Shown: piece after piece, positions 33,347 to 53,600 of the stretch
How positions within the stretch are numbered: the first letter of the stretch is position 1
How the letters are laid out: each line of letters begins with the position of its first letter
From: Lagopus muta
Lineage: Eukaryota > Chordata > Aves > Galliformes > Phasianidae
Assembly (NCBI RefSeq): GCF_023343835.1
Contig: NC_064449.1
Coordinates: 4,873,778-4,937,777 of the forward strand
Direction of reading: 5' to 3'
Length of the DNA stretch: 64,000 nt
The notes under the pieces: generated by a model
What the model saw: only the letters and a program-made list of their open reading frames with translations
What the model was told of the DNA's origin: nothing
Database searches by the model: none
Translations under genes and position numbers: made by a program

Positions 33347-34484
33347 TACATAGATCTATAGAGTTTGCCTGAACTGAATTGATTCCAGCTCCATTTATGT
33401 ACCACAGATGAGTGCCAGAGACAGCTGAACAATTGCACAATAAGTGCTTAATAGAAACAGAACTTCGCTAAGCCAGCAATTATGGAATTGTTTATATCAA
33501 AAGTGGAATACCATGGAAGCAGCTAGTAATTTCTTGCATAAGCTGTTGGAAAGGTTACAGGAAAAGTTAATCACAGTATTGCCAACAATTAAGACAGCAA
33601 GAATTGTAAAGTACATTGGTTCTCTCTTACACGTTGGACTAAAAGACATTGACTCTGTCAGACTTAACAAGACATTGAAAATTGCCTTCTTAACAGTCAG
33701 TGTTTACAAAGACCTGTAGCAAAACAGTTTGCTTTCTATCCGTGCTTAGTCTGGTTCACTGATGGAAAACAGAGAGAGAGAGAATAAAATCAGATCCCAA
33801 AGAGTTACGCTGTGAGCACAGTGTGAGGAAGCTTTGCCTTCTTTTCTTACCAAAAACTTCAGCAGTCTGACCTAGGCAGTCAAAGGAAAATTCATAAAGC
33901 ACGTAATTAACACCAATAACTTGAAAGAATACCCAGTGACTGATTTCTACCTGCTGCAAAAGTAAGGACAAAGTAGTTTTTACATCTCTTCACACCTCAG
34001 TGGTGCAGTTGTATGTGGCCAACGCAAATGGTACCCATTTAAATGGCACTTTATCACGTTTGCTGTAAGGGTTTAGGAGAAGAATAAAAGCCTGACATGC
34101 ACAACTGTTATAATCCCACATGATTCAGCACACAGAAATGCCTCTGACACCGGCAGCTGACAGCTGCCCTGAATACCACGTTAGCATTTGCAGCGTTGAC
34201 TTCAACAAACAGAAAATGACTGCAGAACAGGAATTAGTTTGGACCGTTACCTGAACGGCCTTTTGAGCTCTTAGCCAGCAGTTCCCTCAGTAGGTTGGAC
34301 AGGCTGCAGATACAGCATGGGTCACAGCTTCAAATGCTTTGACAACAAAACCATCACAAGGAACCACCTCTCACACACATTCCAGCCCCTGTCCTGGTGC
34401 CTTCCTCGCTGACTTGTGCTGCTATGGTTGGCTCCATAGTGATGCAATACACTTACAATTACCATCGTTTTTTCTTCCTGAGGT

Positions 34485-34545
34485 TAGGGTAGAGTAGGAT
34501 AGGATAGGATAGGATAGCACAGTGTGGGGTAGGATTGGATGGAAT
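34485..34545 (+). repeat. Pentanucleotide microsatellite (TAGGA)n
   Basis: Several perfect and near-perfect units: gtaggataggataggatagg, then diverged units to about 34,545. Confidence 0.9.
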
Positions 34546-34554
34546 GATCAAATG

Positions 34555-34920
34555 CAGTAATAGAACAGGAGAACAGAATAGCTCAGTTGGAAGGAACCTG
34601 CCAAAGATCATCAAGTCTTCATGGCAGACCAGTAGTTAGAGCATATTGTTGAGGGCATTGACCAAATGCTTCTTGAGCACTGACAGGCACGGGGCACCAG
34701 CTAGCATTGCCCTCCCCCAGATACTTTCAAGGACCTCAACATCATTTTTATATTGAGACCAGAACCATATGCAGTATCCAAGGTGAGGCCTCAGTACAGC
34801 TAAACAGCAGGAGAATCACCTCTTCTGACAGGCTAGCTGTGCTATGCTTACTGCACCCCAGAATGTGGTTTGCTCTCTTGGCTGCTACCATGGCTATGTG
34901 GAGAAGAAGCCATAGCACTA
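34555..34920 (-). mobile_element. Old CR1-type LINE fragment
   Basis: A reverse copy with CR1 end-like features: cagttggaaggaacctgcca, gttgagggcattgaccaaat, aaggtgaggcctcagtacag, ccagaatgtggtttgctctc. Diverged, so the subfamily is uncertain. Confidence 0.65.
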
Positions 34921-34984
34921 AGGGTGCACCGGGAATAGGAGCAGTGAGCACTTTGCTGGTACCCCAGCACTGCATTTTGTGAAG

Positions 34985-35147
34985 CTGTCTCCTAACTGTA
35001 TGCAAGTTGCGGGTGCCTCATCCCTGGGGGCACACTGGGATGGGACCCTGAGCAACCTGATGGGGTGGGGGGCAGCCAGCCCATGGCTGGGGGTTGGAGC
35101 TCGATGATCTCTAAGGTCCCCTCCAACCTCAGCCATTCTATGCAGCA
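34985..35147 (+). mobile_element. CR1 LINE 3' end
   Basis: Sense copy: gggtgcctcatccctggggg, gggcagccagcccatggctg, ggtcccctccaacctcagcc attctatg. Confidence 0.88.
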
Positions 35148-38100
35148 CGTTGGTTACAGAAGTCCACAGAATGCGTGGACCTCTGCTGGCGGCCAGCAGG
35201 AGAAGTGGCCTTCCCAATTCAAAATCTGCTTTTAAAAATAGTTTGTTGACTAAATGATTTTGTATGTCCTTTCGTCTTAATATTTTTTAAGTTGGAGAGA
35301 AAATAGAGACTATAATTTAAAACCAAAAAAAAGTGTGATGTCATAGTAATATATTTATATATGTATCGGAAATTATTTAATACAGGATATTATGCTTGTA
35401 TCTTGCTGACGTTTCATAGGAAGATGTTAGTTTACACTCTGAGAAAAATAAATTTTCAATACATTGTAATCATGGGAAAAAAAAAACAGAATTTATTGGT
35501 GCATAGGATAGAAGGGCACTAAGGAGAGTAACTCAGCCTCTCAGTTTGGTAGCAGTGATGAAACAATTGCTTCAGGTGCTCCTTCTTCCTTTGAATCTCA
35601 TGTCTAGCTTGTACTTTCATTTGGTTGTTCATCCAATCCTGCTAATTCATGTGCATATACTTCTGGGACCATCCTAACATCCAACATCTTCATCTATTTA
35701 TTCATTTAAACATTAACATCATCTGACTTGGGGCTTTATAATGCTGCTCATCCAGACAACCCAACAGCACTGCAGAACTCTGGTTTCTGTAGTCCAGGAT
35801 TCCCTGCAGAGGTATAAATGTGAGATTTTTACTGGAAAATGAAGCAGCATCCTAAATGCATCCAGGCCAACACACCAGCAGGCGTTGGATGCTGCTGGGT
35901 GAGCGTGACAAGCTGTTGCAGTGTCACCTTCTGCTCACTGAGCCTTCTCAGCCATTGCAAAAGACTGCTAAAGATTTTCTAGTGCACCATTTTACAGATG
36001 GAAGGGTCTACTGCAAAACCATAACTCAACAAATACCCAATCCGACCAGCCCAGCTAGTTCTTAATAGCTTACAGAAACCTATTTCACAACCCTCTGATG
36101 ACATACACTTTAATGAGAGTTTCACCTGAATATTATCCTAGACATTTTTGAGTAAACTTATCATTCTGCTAACTGGAATGAGAAGTGGAGCCCTATTCCC
36201 ACAGCACCGCCCCCAGTACATGCGGGTAATGCAGCTCTCAGCTTTACCGAGTGCTTGTGCTTTTCAGGATGAAATTTTGCATTCCAGAATTCAGTCTGAA
36301 AGACAATTTACTGTAAATCCAGGGGATATCCCATGAAATAAATCAGACTGACAAGAAAAGAACAAATCCTGCTTGAGATGACTCACGGCTGAAGTATGTG
36401 CTGCGTCTCTATGTGGTCATCCCGCATTGGGCAAATGGCTGCAAGTAACAATTATAAAAAATTAAATGCAGTGAATTGCCACGGGAGGAGCGCAGTTTGT
36501 GCTGCTCAAGTGTAGAAGAGCACTGCGTGGCAGGGGGAGAAGGCCAAGAAAACTCATTTTCTTTTAGAAACACCACTGTCACACAGGCACCGGTCTCTTC
36601 TTGCACAAGAGGGGATTACTGTGCTCTCCTTTCTTGCCATCCAGTCTATGAGACTCCTTTTAAACTTGTTTATTCTGGAAACGTTTGCCTTATTTTTTTA
36701 TTTTTTCTTCATTCCCGTGAGAGAAATGCATTCTTTACTCTGAATGAGATCCTTTCATATCAAGCAAGTCACAGAAGCGCAGGGCTTCCCTTTCCCATCA
36801 AAGATCTGGTTTCAGGTCTATTGTATCCCAGACAAAGACCTGGGCAGGCTGGCTCCAGCTGTAAGAACACAGCCACCTCCAAAAGACACCTTCACCACAC
36901 GAGGAGCCCATCGAAACTGAGCACTGCGTCCTGCACAAACCGCTGTGCAAAACATCAATGACCAACACTGTCGACTATCTGCCTTAGAGTTCAGCAGACA
37001 CACTCCAGATTGCTACTGCCAAAATGAGACCGTGCTCCAACACACAGCATTAGCACTGTGTACGATCTTATTAAGAAATAACGCTCATCTCCTGGGTCAG
37101 TTCTGAGGTGACTGAATTACAATGCACTGGAACAGGCCTAGATGAGAGGGGGAAGAACCCTAATCCAAAGAGTTACCAGGTGGAAACCTTGGTGAGATGG
37201 AAGCAACCAAAGGAGAATGGAATCTTTTTGTGTCACTGCACGAAGAACGCATAACATACAGAGGCAAACTATTTCAGCAATAGCATATGTTTGTGTTTTA
37301 CACGTGTACATACATGCACAGAGATCGTTAACCACCAGCGATCACATCCAAGCCATCTTCTTCGATGTGTTAATGAATGTCTTTGATCATATTATGCCCT
37401 CTGTCGACACGATGAGAGCAGCACAATGCTGATTTTAACTGCAATGGAACCAGTGATTTCATGAGCCGGGGCATGGATTTGGGTTTAGCCTATCTGTTCA
37501 ATGTGACTTCTCCATTTGTTGCATCCATTTGCGCCATGGTGGCTCGGGCCTCAAAGCAGTCATAGTTCAGGACAATAGATTATTTTCATCTGAAATTAAA
37601 GCACAAATAAGTTCCCTTGCTACAGGAAACATGCAGGTTCCAAATAGAAATGAGGATGCCTTCCAGCAGGTGTGTGCCAGCTGCCATGTGATTTGAGCCT
37701 TCAGAGACCTGTGTGACCCTCTCACACAGCCTTCTTTCTACACAGAAGTCCAAGAACTGCCCTGGTAGTTACAGACTGCCACCCTGCAGTGTCAAGCTTC
37801 ATTGCATCTCCTTCCCCATTTCCCACAGCAGAGCACTTAACCCCATCTTTTCCACAGCACGCTTTGGTGCGCTACGGCCTCCATCCTCCTCTCCTCCTTC
37901 TGCCTCTACACCTTTGCCCTCCCTTCCTTTGGAACCTTTAACATCTAACTTCCTCCTCCTTAACAGCAAGACCTGCCAGCTGTGAGCAGGGACAGCAAAC
38001 AGCAGGCAGCGAGGCTGCTGGAAACACAATTAGGAAGGAGCTAAAATCCAGCAGTGGCCTTACACTGAGCATAACGCCCAGTAAGATACTGATTTATTCT

Positions 38101-40432
38101 GTGTACTCCAGCGTGGCACTTACCTGAAAGTTGAATGGTCCTGGGACGGAATATTACGGGTTGTCTCCAAAGGGGAAGAAAAAAAATAAATCACAAAAGA
38201 AAACTTTGCATTTTTTAATGCCATTGTTGTATCTGTGTGTGCATGCATAGATGTGCCTACCTGCTATTTAACAAAAGAAGCACTGCTGCTGAAAGCAGTT
38301 CACGTAGGACTGCACTTGGAGAAGCACAGCTGTGTCCTTTCCCTACAAATAAGGACGACTTCCACACATGTATGCAATAAAACTGTATTTTTGCGTGGTT
38401 TTGCCTTTTTTTTTTTTTAATACAGACATTTGTACACTTTCTTACAAAACTGCAGGTAACTACAACTTTTCTTAAATCATTTTTGGTCGGCAAGTACTGT
38501 AAAATCTTTGTGTGCAATTATCATGTATTTACAGGGCCTCGTGTTAGTGATTTTCAATGATTATTACAATAATGTCACACACTCTCAACATAAAACATGG
38601 CTTAAGATAAATATATTAGTAAATAAATATTCTGAGAACATATTTCCATAAATGAAATGTGCTGCTATACATATACAGAATATATACAGGATGCTTTCTA
38701 GCTTTTAAAACATTTAAAAAAATGGTAATGAAGGAGAAAGAGCCCTTTGACCATATTACAAATCTTTACAGCAAATTTTATACAAAACAATTTTAAGTGC
38801 TATAAGATCATTAAAAAAAAAAACAACAACAAACATTTTAAATAGTGCCTCATGAGCCAAACACAATGACAACTGTTCATGGAAGCAGTAGAAAGGTATT
38901 TTGTTATAAAACCACCTATCATGGCAGCTGGACAACTGGACAGACATACTGAGGATGAACGACACGTTGACCATAAAGCCAAACACAGAAACCAAGCACA
39001 GGGCATCTCTGTAAGGCCTGCAGAACTGTGGGACTGGCAGAGATCCCCACAACACGTGAAGGAGGCTGGTACAGGAACACCATGAGCCACAACATTCAAA
39101 TACCTGTTGCAGAACCGTGCTTTGCCACCCGGCGCCGTGCAGCTATGGAGCACAGTGCACCTCAGTGGCCTCACAGTGCCTGGTGAAACACCAAGCAAGG
39201 TAATCCAGGTGGCATCCCATGATGTGTGCAATGCTTTTCGTTTGAGTGGAGGAAGGAGAAAGGGAAGACTTTTAAAAAAAAGCCTCGTAAAGTTGCTTCT
39301 CCTAACACATGCCACTTACTGCAGTCATTCAGAGAATGAATACGTTTTCAATAAACTTTATACACAGGAAATATGTTTACTTTTTTGTTTCAGTTTTCTA
39401 CCCAAGTATTGGCTTGTGTCAATTCTCTGAACAGCTGGATCGGGGCGTTTGTTCACTTAGAGAGATCTAATGGGAACTGCTTCCAACAGAATTGTTTTTT
39501 CCTAATTTATCGAGTACAGAAAGGAAAAGTAAATGAACCAACCTAATTTGTTTCTTTCTTGGTTGTTTGCATTTTATAAAGTATTTCCTTCGGGACTATA
39601 CAGAAAAGAAGTTACCTTTTCTGGTACTCACAATCAGCCCAGTGCTGTCAAGGACATCATGGTTGCAAACATAAGGTGAAGCATGCAACTCCTTTTCACG
39701 ACTTTTAAATACCTTCGAAGCCTACTGAACTTCAGACCAATCTTTGCAGCAGGCTGGCAGTGTGGGCATTAACAAAGTAGTTTCCCTTTAGGAGAATTCC
39801 TGCTGTGAATATAGCAGACAGGATGACACTGTGTCCTCAGGCACATGCAGCATGACAGGCAATTAAACCATGCTATGGTAGCCTCTTACTCAGAAGCCGC
39901 TGTTTCCACAGGAAACAATTGCTATCAGAAGTGACGACAGACGTTATCCCATGATAACCAATGTCCCCACTAGTACAAGAACAAGAACAAAAGTATGTGC
40001 CCAGGCTAATGGAGTACAGAGAACGCTCTGTACACGAGACGAAAATGAAGCACAACTGGCTGGGCCCAAGAAACCTTTAAAACAGATCGATCTATGGAAG
40101 CTTACATCATCCACAGCAACCAAGGAAACCATGACTAAAACCAAGTCCTCATTTCCCTGCGTGTGCAATGGGTGACAAGCACTGCTTCCCCTTAGGCATG
40201 CTTGCAGGCTATAAGGGAACAAGACAGATTCTGACCTATTTCCAACGTGAGCCAGGCAAGCGCAAGCCCCCTGCAAACCCTATTGTCCTGCATATGCCAG
40301 CATTTCCCACAGCCACGAGGGGGGCTACAAGTGCCTGTAAAACTTCCTATGGAAGCCAAGATTGACTATCTACAAAGGTTTCACCCTTTCTAAACACTTT
40401 CTTCTACCACCTGTTTGAGGGAAGGGTGTCCC

Positions 40433-40449
40433 TCCCCCCCCCCCCCCCC
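40433..40449 (+). repeat. Poly-C homopolymer
   Basis: An uninterrupted run of about 17 C. Length in the assembly may be unreliable. Confidence 0.9.
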
Positions 40450-41179
40450 AACATTCTTCACCAGTCAGAAGATACAATGAGGTCCATGTTTTAGCAGGAA
40501 ATGGGAATATGAACAACCCGAGCTAACAGTATCCCTACCCCCAGTCTGTTAAAACTAATCATGATGGCTGGAGACTCTCCCCAGCCAAATCATTGGAGCA
40601 GCATAAAAGGTGGGGAGGGGAGAGGAAGAAGGAGACAGTCTAATCCTTCACCTCTCTCAAAATCATGCATATAAGTTGCTGGCTACTAGGATTTGCTACT
40701 AGGATTAATTGATATCTGAACATCCATTCAGCAGCTGTATCCCTCTGGACTACTTTATTTCAAGGTGCTATCTGGTTTCTAAGGCAGGTGTAGCCCTGAG
40801 CTTATCAAAGGCTGGACTCCTTCAAGTAGGAGGTAACAGCGTCTACACATAGCCTGGCTTATTTAACACACCGTGTTACCTCTCAGCAAGAGCTGACACG
40901 GTCACTTCTAAAAAGAAAAATATAAATAACATTTTGTCATTAATATAGAAACAGCATTAGAGCTCAGAATGCTCCACACCATGTCCCACATGGGCTTTGC
41001 ACACCAATGGAGGCCTGAAGGCTTCAGGCAAAAGGGAGAAAGAGGATAATCAAGCTGATGTGGACATAGAGGAAGTGGGGGAGGGACTTCTCCACATTAC
41101 CACTTTTGTGTGTTTGTCAAAGCTTAACAAATTGAAGTCCGTGTGAATTTGGAGTCTGTGATAAGCTCCACTTCTCCAC

Positions 41180-41775
41180 CTGGTGTCATCTGGACAAGTC
41201 TAGTCACCAGTCTGGCTTCTCTCCAAGGGATGAGATCCAGCACCTGAACGATAAAGAGAAAATCTCTGGTTAAAACTAAAGAACACTGCATCTTGACTAC
41301 TGTGTCCAGTTTGGGTCCCAGTACAAGAAACACTGTGGTTGACTGGAGCAAGTTCAGCACAGAGCCAAGGTGCTCTGAGGGCTGGAGCACTTGCCCCGTG
41401 ACAAGAGGGTGAGGAAGCAGGGCTTGTTTGCAGTTATGATGCTATGTCTGTCATCAAAATTGAACTGAGATCTTCTCAGTGATGCATGGAGGACAAGAGG
41501 TAACAGGATTTCACTGAGACACGAAATGGATATATGACTGGATATAAAAAGAAACTTTTCTCTATGAGAACAGTTAGCCACTGGGACAGGGGCAGAGAGG
41601 TGCAGTTTATGTCTTTTGAAGGTTGTCATGGAGACTGTCGAGATCGGACTGGATAAACTGAGTCTAACCTGAGCAACTGAACAACGTGGTGTCATCTCAG
41701 AGCTGACTGCTTTGAGCAGGAAGTTGGACTAGACAATGCCTCAAGGACTCTTCCAGCCTAGGATGTTTCTGTTAA
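41180..41775 (+). mobile_element. Old CR1 LINE 3' region
   Basis: Sense copy of about 600 bases near the 3' side of ZNRF3: gtgtccagtttgggtcccag tac..., gagggctggagcac, ggataaactgagtctaacct, gttggactagacaatgcctc, cttccagcctaggatgtttc. Confidence 0.75.
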
Positions 41776-42241
41776 TAAGTGTTAATGAGTTAATAAACTC
41801 CATGAGGCAAGGCAGATATGAAAGAACGTCCTTTGTTCCATGAGTGGTTCTTTTTTCCCCTTGTGCAGGTCAGTGGCAAAGATTTTCTCATATATTCTCC
41901 TACAGCAGTTTCAAGTTTTCCACTCTTATTTTTCAGCTGCATCTTGTCAGTCCCCTCCTGGCACTCTGCCCTTGCCTACTCTGGTGTTATCCATTCAAAC
42001 ATACCAAAGCTCCCAGACTGGCACAACATCCCTGGTTTGGGGACCTGGTACTAGCAGTCCCCACAAAGTATGAGAATGAAAGCTCTTAACTACCATCTTC
42101 TATCGCTCTAGCTAAGGCCAAATGAGCATAGGTAACAAAATAACACTGCTGGGGGAAGGATTAACTGATAACCGGCTCTCATGCAGAAGACTGCAGTAAC
42201 CATTAAGGCTGCACATACCTGGGAAACTGGGATCTTGCATT

Positions 42242-48977
<6,736 letters not shown>

Positions 48978-49909
48978 CTGCAATAGGAAAGACAGCATCC
49001 TCAGACTTATCCCAAAAGATCACAGTCACCACCGAAATCACTCTCTTTCTTCATTTCAGGACAGCAAACTTCACACTGTTAGATTCTGTGTAGTTGAAGT
49101 AAATGACAGAGTCATCGCAAACACAGAGTCATGGAACCAACATGGAATGCGGTTAAACTTCACTGTAGCTTCTGCAATCCCTGCCTTTTCCCACTGAAAC
49201 TCCTTCTTCAACAAGGTTTAAAATAAATTCATGTGTCATTAAGACCCTTCAAACATTTTAAAGATAATATTTTTATTTTTCCCCCCTTCATATTACTTGA
49301 AAGCATTATCAAAAAGCATACCGTGTGATTTGGGGTGAGATGCGAGTTCACTAGAGTAGAAAAGTAAAGGCAGACCAGGTTCTTTATGACCTGTAAGTGT
49401 CTTGGCCATAACAAGCTCTTGGTATCAACTTGTGTACAAAGTGCCTGCAGAGAACACTGCTCTTTCTGGCCACTGGAGGTCAGAACTGTTGCATATAATG
49501 TTTCAGCATCGGAGCTGATTAAATGCGAAGCTTTTAACTAAAAGCATCCAAAGCTGGAGTTACCAACAGTGGGGAAAAAATAAATAATTAGAACATATTA
49601 AAATTCCTTGGGATAGATAAAAGAGTACTTTAACCATCTAGGGTAAAACAGTGTTATCTGTTTCTGCCACTGTGCCTCTCCACATTTCACTCAAGAGATG
49701 CTCAGCGGCTCCACAGAGCAATCATTGCCAGAAGCTTCTCAAATCTGCTTCTACCTTTGGTGGATGCAGACAGCAAAGCATTATTTCCTCCACCATCACA
49801 GACTAAACAGGAGGACACCGGCTCTGCAGAGAGACTGGCAAAACCTGAACCTGAGATATAAAGGAAGCACCCAAAAGTTGTGGATTATGAAACATCACAC
49901 AGTGCTTTA

Positions 49910-50170
49910 GCACAGAATGAGGGGACCTTAAAGATGACCCAGCCCCAACCCCCTGCCATGGGCTGGTTGCCCCCACCAGCTCAGGCTGCCTGGAGCCCCA
50001 TCCAACCTGGTCTTCAATACCTCCAGGGATGGGGCACCCACAGCTCTGGGCTGCAGTGCCAGGGTCCCATCACCCGCTGAGTACAGAATTTCTTCCTACC
50101 ATTAAACCTCATCCTTCCCTCTTTTAGCTTAAAGCCATTCCCCCATGTCCTGTGACTATCAGACACCTGC
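49910..50170 (-). mobile_element. CR1 LINE fragment
   Basis: Reverse copy: ccagccccaaccccctgcca, caggctgcctggagccccat, ctccagggatggggcaccca, ccattcccccatgtcctgtg. Confidence 0.88.
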
Positions 50171-50719
50171 TGGCCAGAACAAAACTGTGAATTTGAACAT
50201 CTTCAGGTAGTTTTCTTTTTTCTATTCTTCTATTTCATTTTTATTTTAAAACTAACAAAGTCCATCAGACAGCACATGAAGGAAACCAACACCCAGATGG
50301 AGTCTCTTTCTCAGAGCAGCAGGTATTTGTCCTCTTTGAAGTCAGCACACCTGGCTAATCACTAGTAGCTGTTGGGGAGGAAAAGTTAAAAGGAATTTAG
50401 TACACATTCTCCACTGAAGAGATGTGGCCCTGAGGTGAAAACTCATCCCTGTTTCCCTAAGAGGCATCTTTTACAAACATGCAGCATATGTAGAACTGCT
50501 CAGGGTATTTAGGCTGTTCTTTCAGAATGGTCAGCCAACAAGCGAGGCACTTTGATCTCTGGAAATATTCTTAAAAAGGATTTAGAGGTCGGTTCAGAAA
50601 AATTCTTCATTTGCAAACACATCAAATGAGCAGCACACAGCACAGCAACTCATTAAGTTCCTGTGAACGAGATGCAATCCGTATGTTTTACTCTCTACTG
50701 CAAAATCAGCATTCGCAGG

Positions 50720-50872
50720 CTGTCCAAAGCAGTTCTGGGTACCCCATCCCAGGAGATGGCCAAGGCCACAGATGGGTCCTGGGCAGCCTGAGCTGGGGGG
50801 GTGGGCACCCAGCCCCATAGGGATGGAGCTGGGTGATCTTTAAGGTCCCCTCCAACCTCAGCCATCCTATAT
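50720..50872 (+). mobile_element. CR1 LINE 3' end
   Basis: Sense copy: gggtaccccatcccaggaga, gggcagcctgagctgggggg, gatctttaaggtcccctcca acctcagccatcctat. Confidence 0.85.
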
Positions 50873-51184
50873 TAGAAATTAAAAATACCAACTGGGTTCA
50901 AAATTTGTGCTGGAGACGATAACATTCTTTGCCATGTCTCAATAGCAAGCAGTATAAGACAACTGGAAGGAATCCCAAGTAATACAGTTGGAAACATTTT
51001 CTATAAGGCTGTTCAACAGTAGTATTGTACCTATCAGGAGGGTTTCCCTTATCATTCTACCTGAATTTTTATCCCTCCCAACCCTTATACACAGCAAGTT
51101 TTGTTTAATCCCACTAATACTTGTGTGTCAAGCCAATACATTGAAAATTAATCATGATATGTCACAGGATTATTTTGATTCTTT

Positions 51185-51400
51185 GGTACCATGGAAGATT
51201 GAGACAGAAGGGATCTTTAAAGGCCATCTGTTCCCTCTCCCCTGCAGTGAAGAGGAACACACAGAGCTCCATCAGGTGCTCAGAGCCTTGTCCCCTGAGC
51301 TTAGGTGTCTCCCAGATGGATGAATGATGGGGTATCCACTACATCTCTGGGCAATCTGTACCAGATGGTTCAGAAGGTGGAAGATGGGGCAGCAATGACA
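51185..51400 (-). mobile_element. CR1 LINE 3'-end fragment
   Basis: Reverse copy, diverged: tttaaaggccatctgttccc, cacacagagctccatcaggt, ggggtatccactacatctct. It directly precedes a sense-oriented CR1 coding fragment. Confidence 0.75.
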
Positions 51401-51424
51401 TTCCAGCTGTAAGGTTCATGACCA

Positions 51425-51725
51425 CCTGAGGAAAATGAACATCCGTAAGCCTGTGAGTCCCAAAGAGATGCATCCCAGACTTCTGAGGTTATTGGCTCAC
51501 ACAGTCACCAAGTCGTTCCCAATGATATTTGGAGTCACGGCAGTCCCCGGTGACTGCAAAAAGGCCGTGTCACACTCATTTTTAGGAAGGGTAGGAAGGA
51601 CAACCCAGGGAACTCCCAGCCCGTCAGCCTCATCTTTGTGCCGGGAAAGATCACAGCACAGATCTTCCTGGAAGCTACGCTAAGGCACACGAGAGGGGAC
51701 GACCAGCACGGCTCCACCAAGGCAG
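51425..51725 (+). pseudogene. CR1 LINE ORF2 (reverse transcriptase) fragment, broken
   Basis: The translated plus strand, in more than one frame, resembles the start of the CR1 reverse transcriptase: NIRKPVSPKEMHPRLLRLLA, a DCKKA segment, then PGKITAQIFLEATLRHTRGD and QHGSTKAG. The conserved CR1 pattern (MHPRVL-ELA, DWKKA, VPGKIMEQILLEAMLRH, QHGFTKG) is clear but frames are shifted and the fragment is only about 300 bases. It is dead. Confidence 0.75.
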
Positions 51726-51961
51726 GTCTCCGCAGTGAGACCAGCTCCACAGTGCACGGATTTCAGGGGTTCCCACCCCTCACACGTGCCTCGTTCACCC
51801 CATCCCAGGAAGCAGCACACAGCAGCGCCCGCTCCAGCGCTCTGCGGCTCCAGCTCCGCCGCTTGGCGGCAGCCCGGCCTGACCTTCCAGGTTTCGCTGG
51901 CAAGAGATCAGAGAGCAGCCACAAACACACCACACAGCCTGCCGCTCCTCGCCGCTCCCCC

Positions 51962-51988
51962 TTCCTCCTCCTCCTCCTCCTCCTCCCC
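51962..51988 (+). repeat. (CTC)n trinucleotide repeat
   Basis: A short run cttcctcctcctcctcctcc and onward, in a pyrimidine-rich context. Confidence 0.9.
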
Positions 51989-52855
51989 TAAAACTCGTTT
52001 TTAAAACCGCAGCGCTCTGTTGAGAAGCAAACGAGTGTGAGCAGGCTGAGGCCTGAGCACAGCCGCTTCTCTCATCTCATGTTCTCCTTACTATAGGTTG
52101 GAGGGGGGCAAACTGGGGGCCCACCATGCACCCACAGCCCCAGAAATCTCAGGGCTAGGCTGCAGGGACACCCTTCCATCCTCTGATCCCCAAACCCGTT
52201 GGGTAATTAAAGCCCAAACATCTTTGAAAACATCCTATCTGCTCCCTAGCAATCAGGGCAGCTCAAAATAATGCAGCCAATACAAGTCCCAATTAAAATG
52301 ATCCCGGTCTATAATAGGCATGTGACTTTTGCATATTAGGCTATTCAACCCTTTAAAGACTGCTCCCTAAACACATTTTTCTGAGCGAAGCGGCCAAAAG
52401 CTAGATCACAAAGAGGCACACCAACTGGGAGAGAGGAACAGAAGTCATACTGCCGTCTGCTTTACCTTCACAACTCCAAGGTCAAACGTGTATTTCCCCA
52501 ATTCAATTTCCATGCAATTAGCAGAAAGCAGTAAAGAAGCCAGGAATAGAAGTTTCTGAGATTACTTCCCTTCAGTGGTTTAAAATAAATGACATTTTAC
52601 TGCATCGCAGCGTTCTTCCTCTTTTGTAAGGAGCAATAAAAATAATAATAAAAAAAAGCAGTGATATACTTTCTGTAATTTAAATAGTTACTCTTTGTTC
52701 ATAATGACAGTCACCTTCCAGTTCTTCTTCACATTCCGAGTTCAAAAGCCTATGCTATAGAACAGCTCTGACCTGTTTGCTTGACAAGGCTACCAAGGAG
52801 AGTCATCACCATCTTAACTTTTACTCTTCCTGAAGAGTGCTCCCACATCCTCCTG

Positions 52856-53035
52856 GTGAGGCACTGCACAGGGTGCCCAGAGAGCTGGTGCTGCCCCATC
52901 CCTGCACACAGCCATGGCAGGGCACAGGGCTGTGAGCACTGCTGGAGCTGTGGGTGTCCCTGTGCACTGCAGGCAGCGGGAGCAGACAGCATTCGAGGGT
53001 CCCTTCGGACTCAAGCCATTCTATGGGTCTGTGAT
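52856..53035 (+). mobile_element. CR1 LINE 3' end
   Basis: Sense copy, recent subfamily: ggtgaggcactgcacagggt, gtgcactgcaggcagcggga, caagccattctatggg. Confidence 0.92.
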
Positions 53036-53444
53036 CCTGACTGATGTTACATGGAAGTTGTTGTATCGTCCATGCACATCAACAGCTAACTCTGACACAT
53101 GCAAACGTTAGGCCCAATAGTGCAAAAACCGCTCATTGAGAGCAGGAGGACTGGAGATGACAACAGTTTCCAGGAAGCTCTCTACTGGCAACTCCTAAAT
53201 TACTTTGTCCTCAAGTACAAAGAATAATGAAACACTAAATCGACATTAACTGTAACAATAGGAAGGTGATTCCACTCTGGAAACAGAAATCAGGGTGTAT
53301 AGCTGAATCTGCTCTCTGGATAAGGCACTCAATCCTTTGTTTCCTCTGTTTTTTGGTATTTAAGCATGTGCTTGTGTACAGAGCAGAATCAGCTAACTTT
53401 CCCATAACAAGCTTATTCTCCTATTCCATCTGGACCTCAGGAAA

Positions 53445-53600
53445 CACAGTTAACAGAGGTTGCCTGGGAAGGTTAGTTACAGAGTCTCCATCCCTAGAGA
53501 AAAGTTTCCTGAACACTCTTGGGCAATGGGTGTCCTTGCTTAAGCAGGGGGTGGACCAGATGGCATCCAGGGGTCCCTCCAACCTCAGCCATTCTGTAAG
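53445..53600 (+). mobile_element. Diverged CR1 LINE 3' end
   Basis: Sense copy: cagaggttgcctgggaaggt, gagtctccatccctag, gggtccctccaacctcagcc attctgt. Confidence 0.78.

Larger units (their letters stand above)
31979..42241. other. KREMEN1-ZNRF3 convergent intergenic region
   Basis: About 10.3 kb. It should hold the KREMEN1 3' UTR at the left and the ZNRF3 3' UTR (and perhaps its last small exon) at the right. It contains a Galluhop copy (32,819), CR1 fragments (34,555; 34,985; 41,180), a TAGGA microsatellite, a C homopolymer and AT-rich sequence at 38,380-38,880 that could be UTR. No protein family recognised in the open frames. Confidence 0.7.

Noticed and set aside
38800-39315. 171-residue minus-strand open frame downstream of ZNRF3
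   Set aside because: No domain, no conserved motif known to me, and it runs into an A/T homopolymer. More likely chance or UTR sequence.
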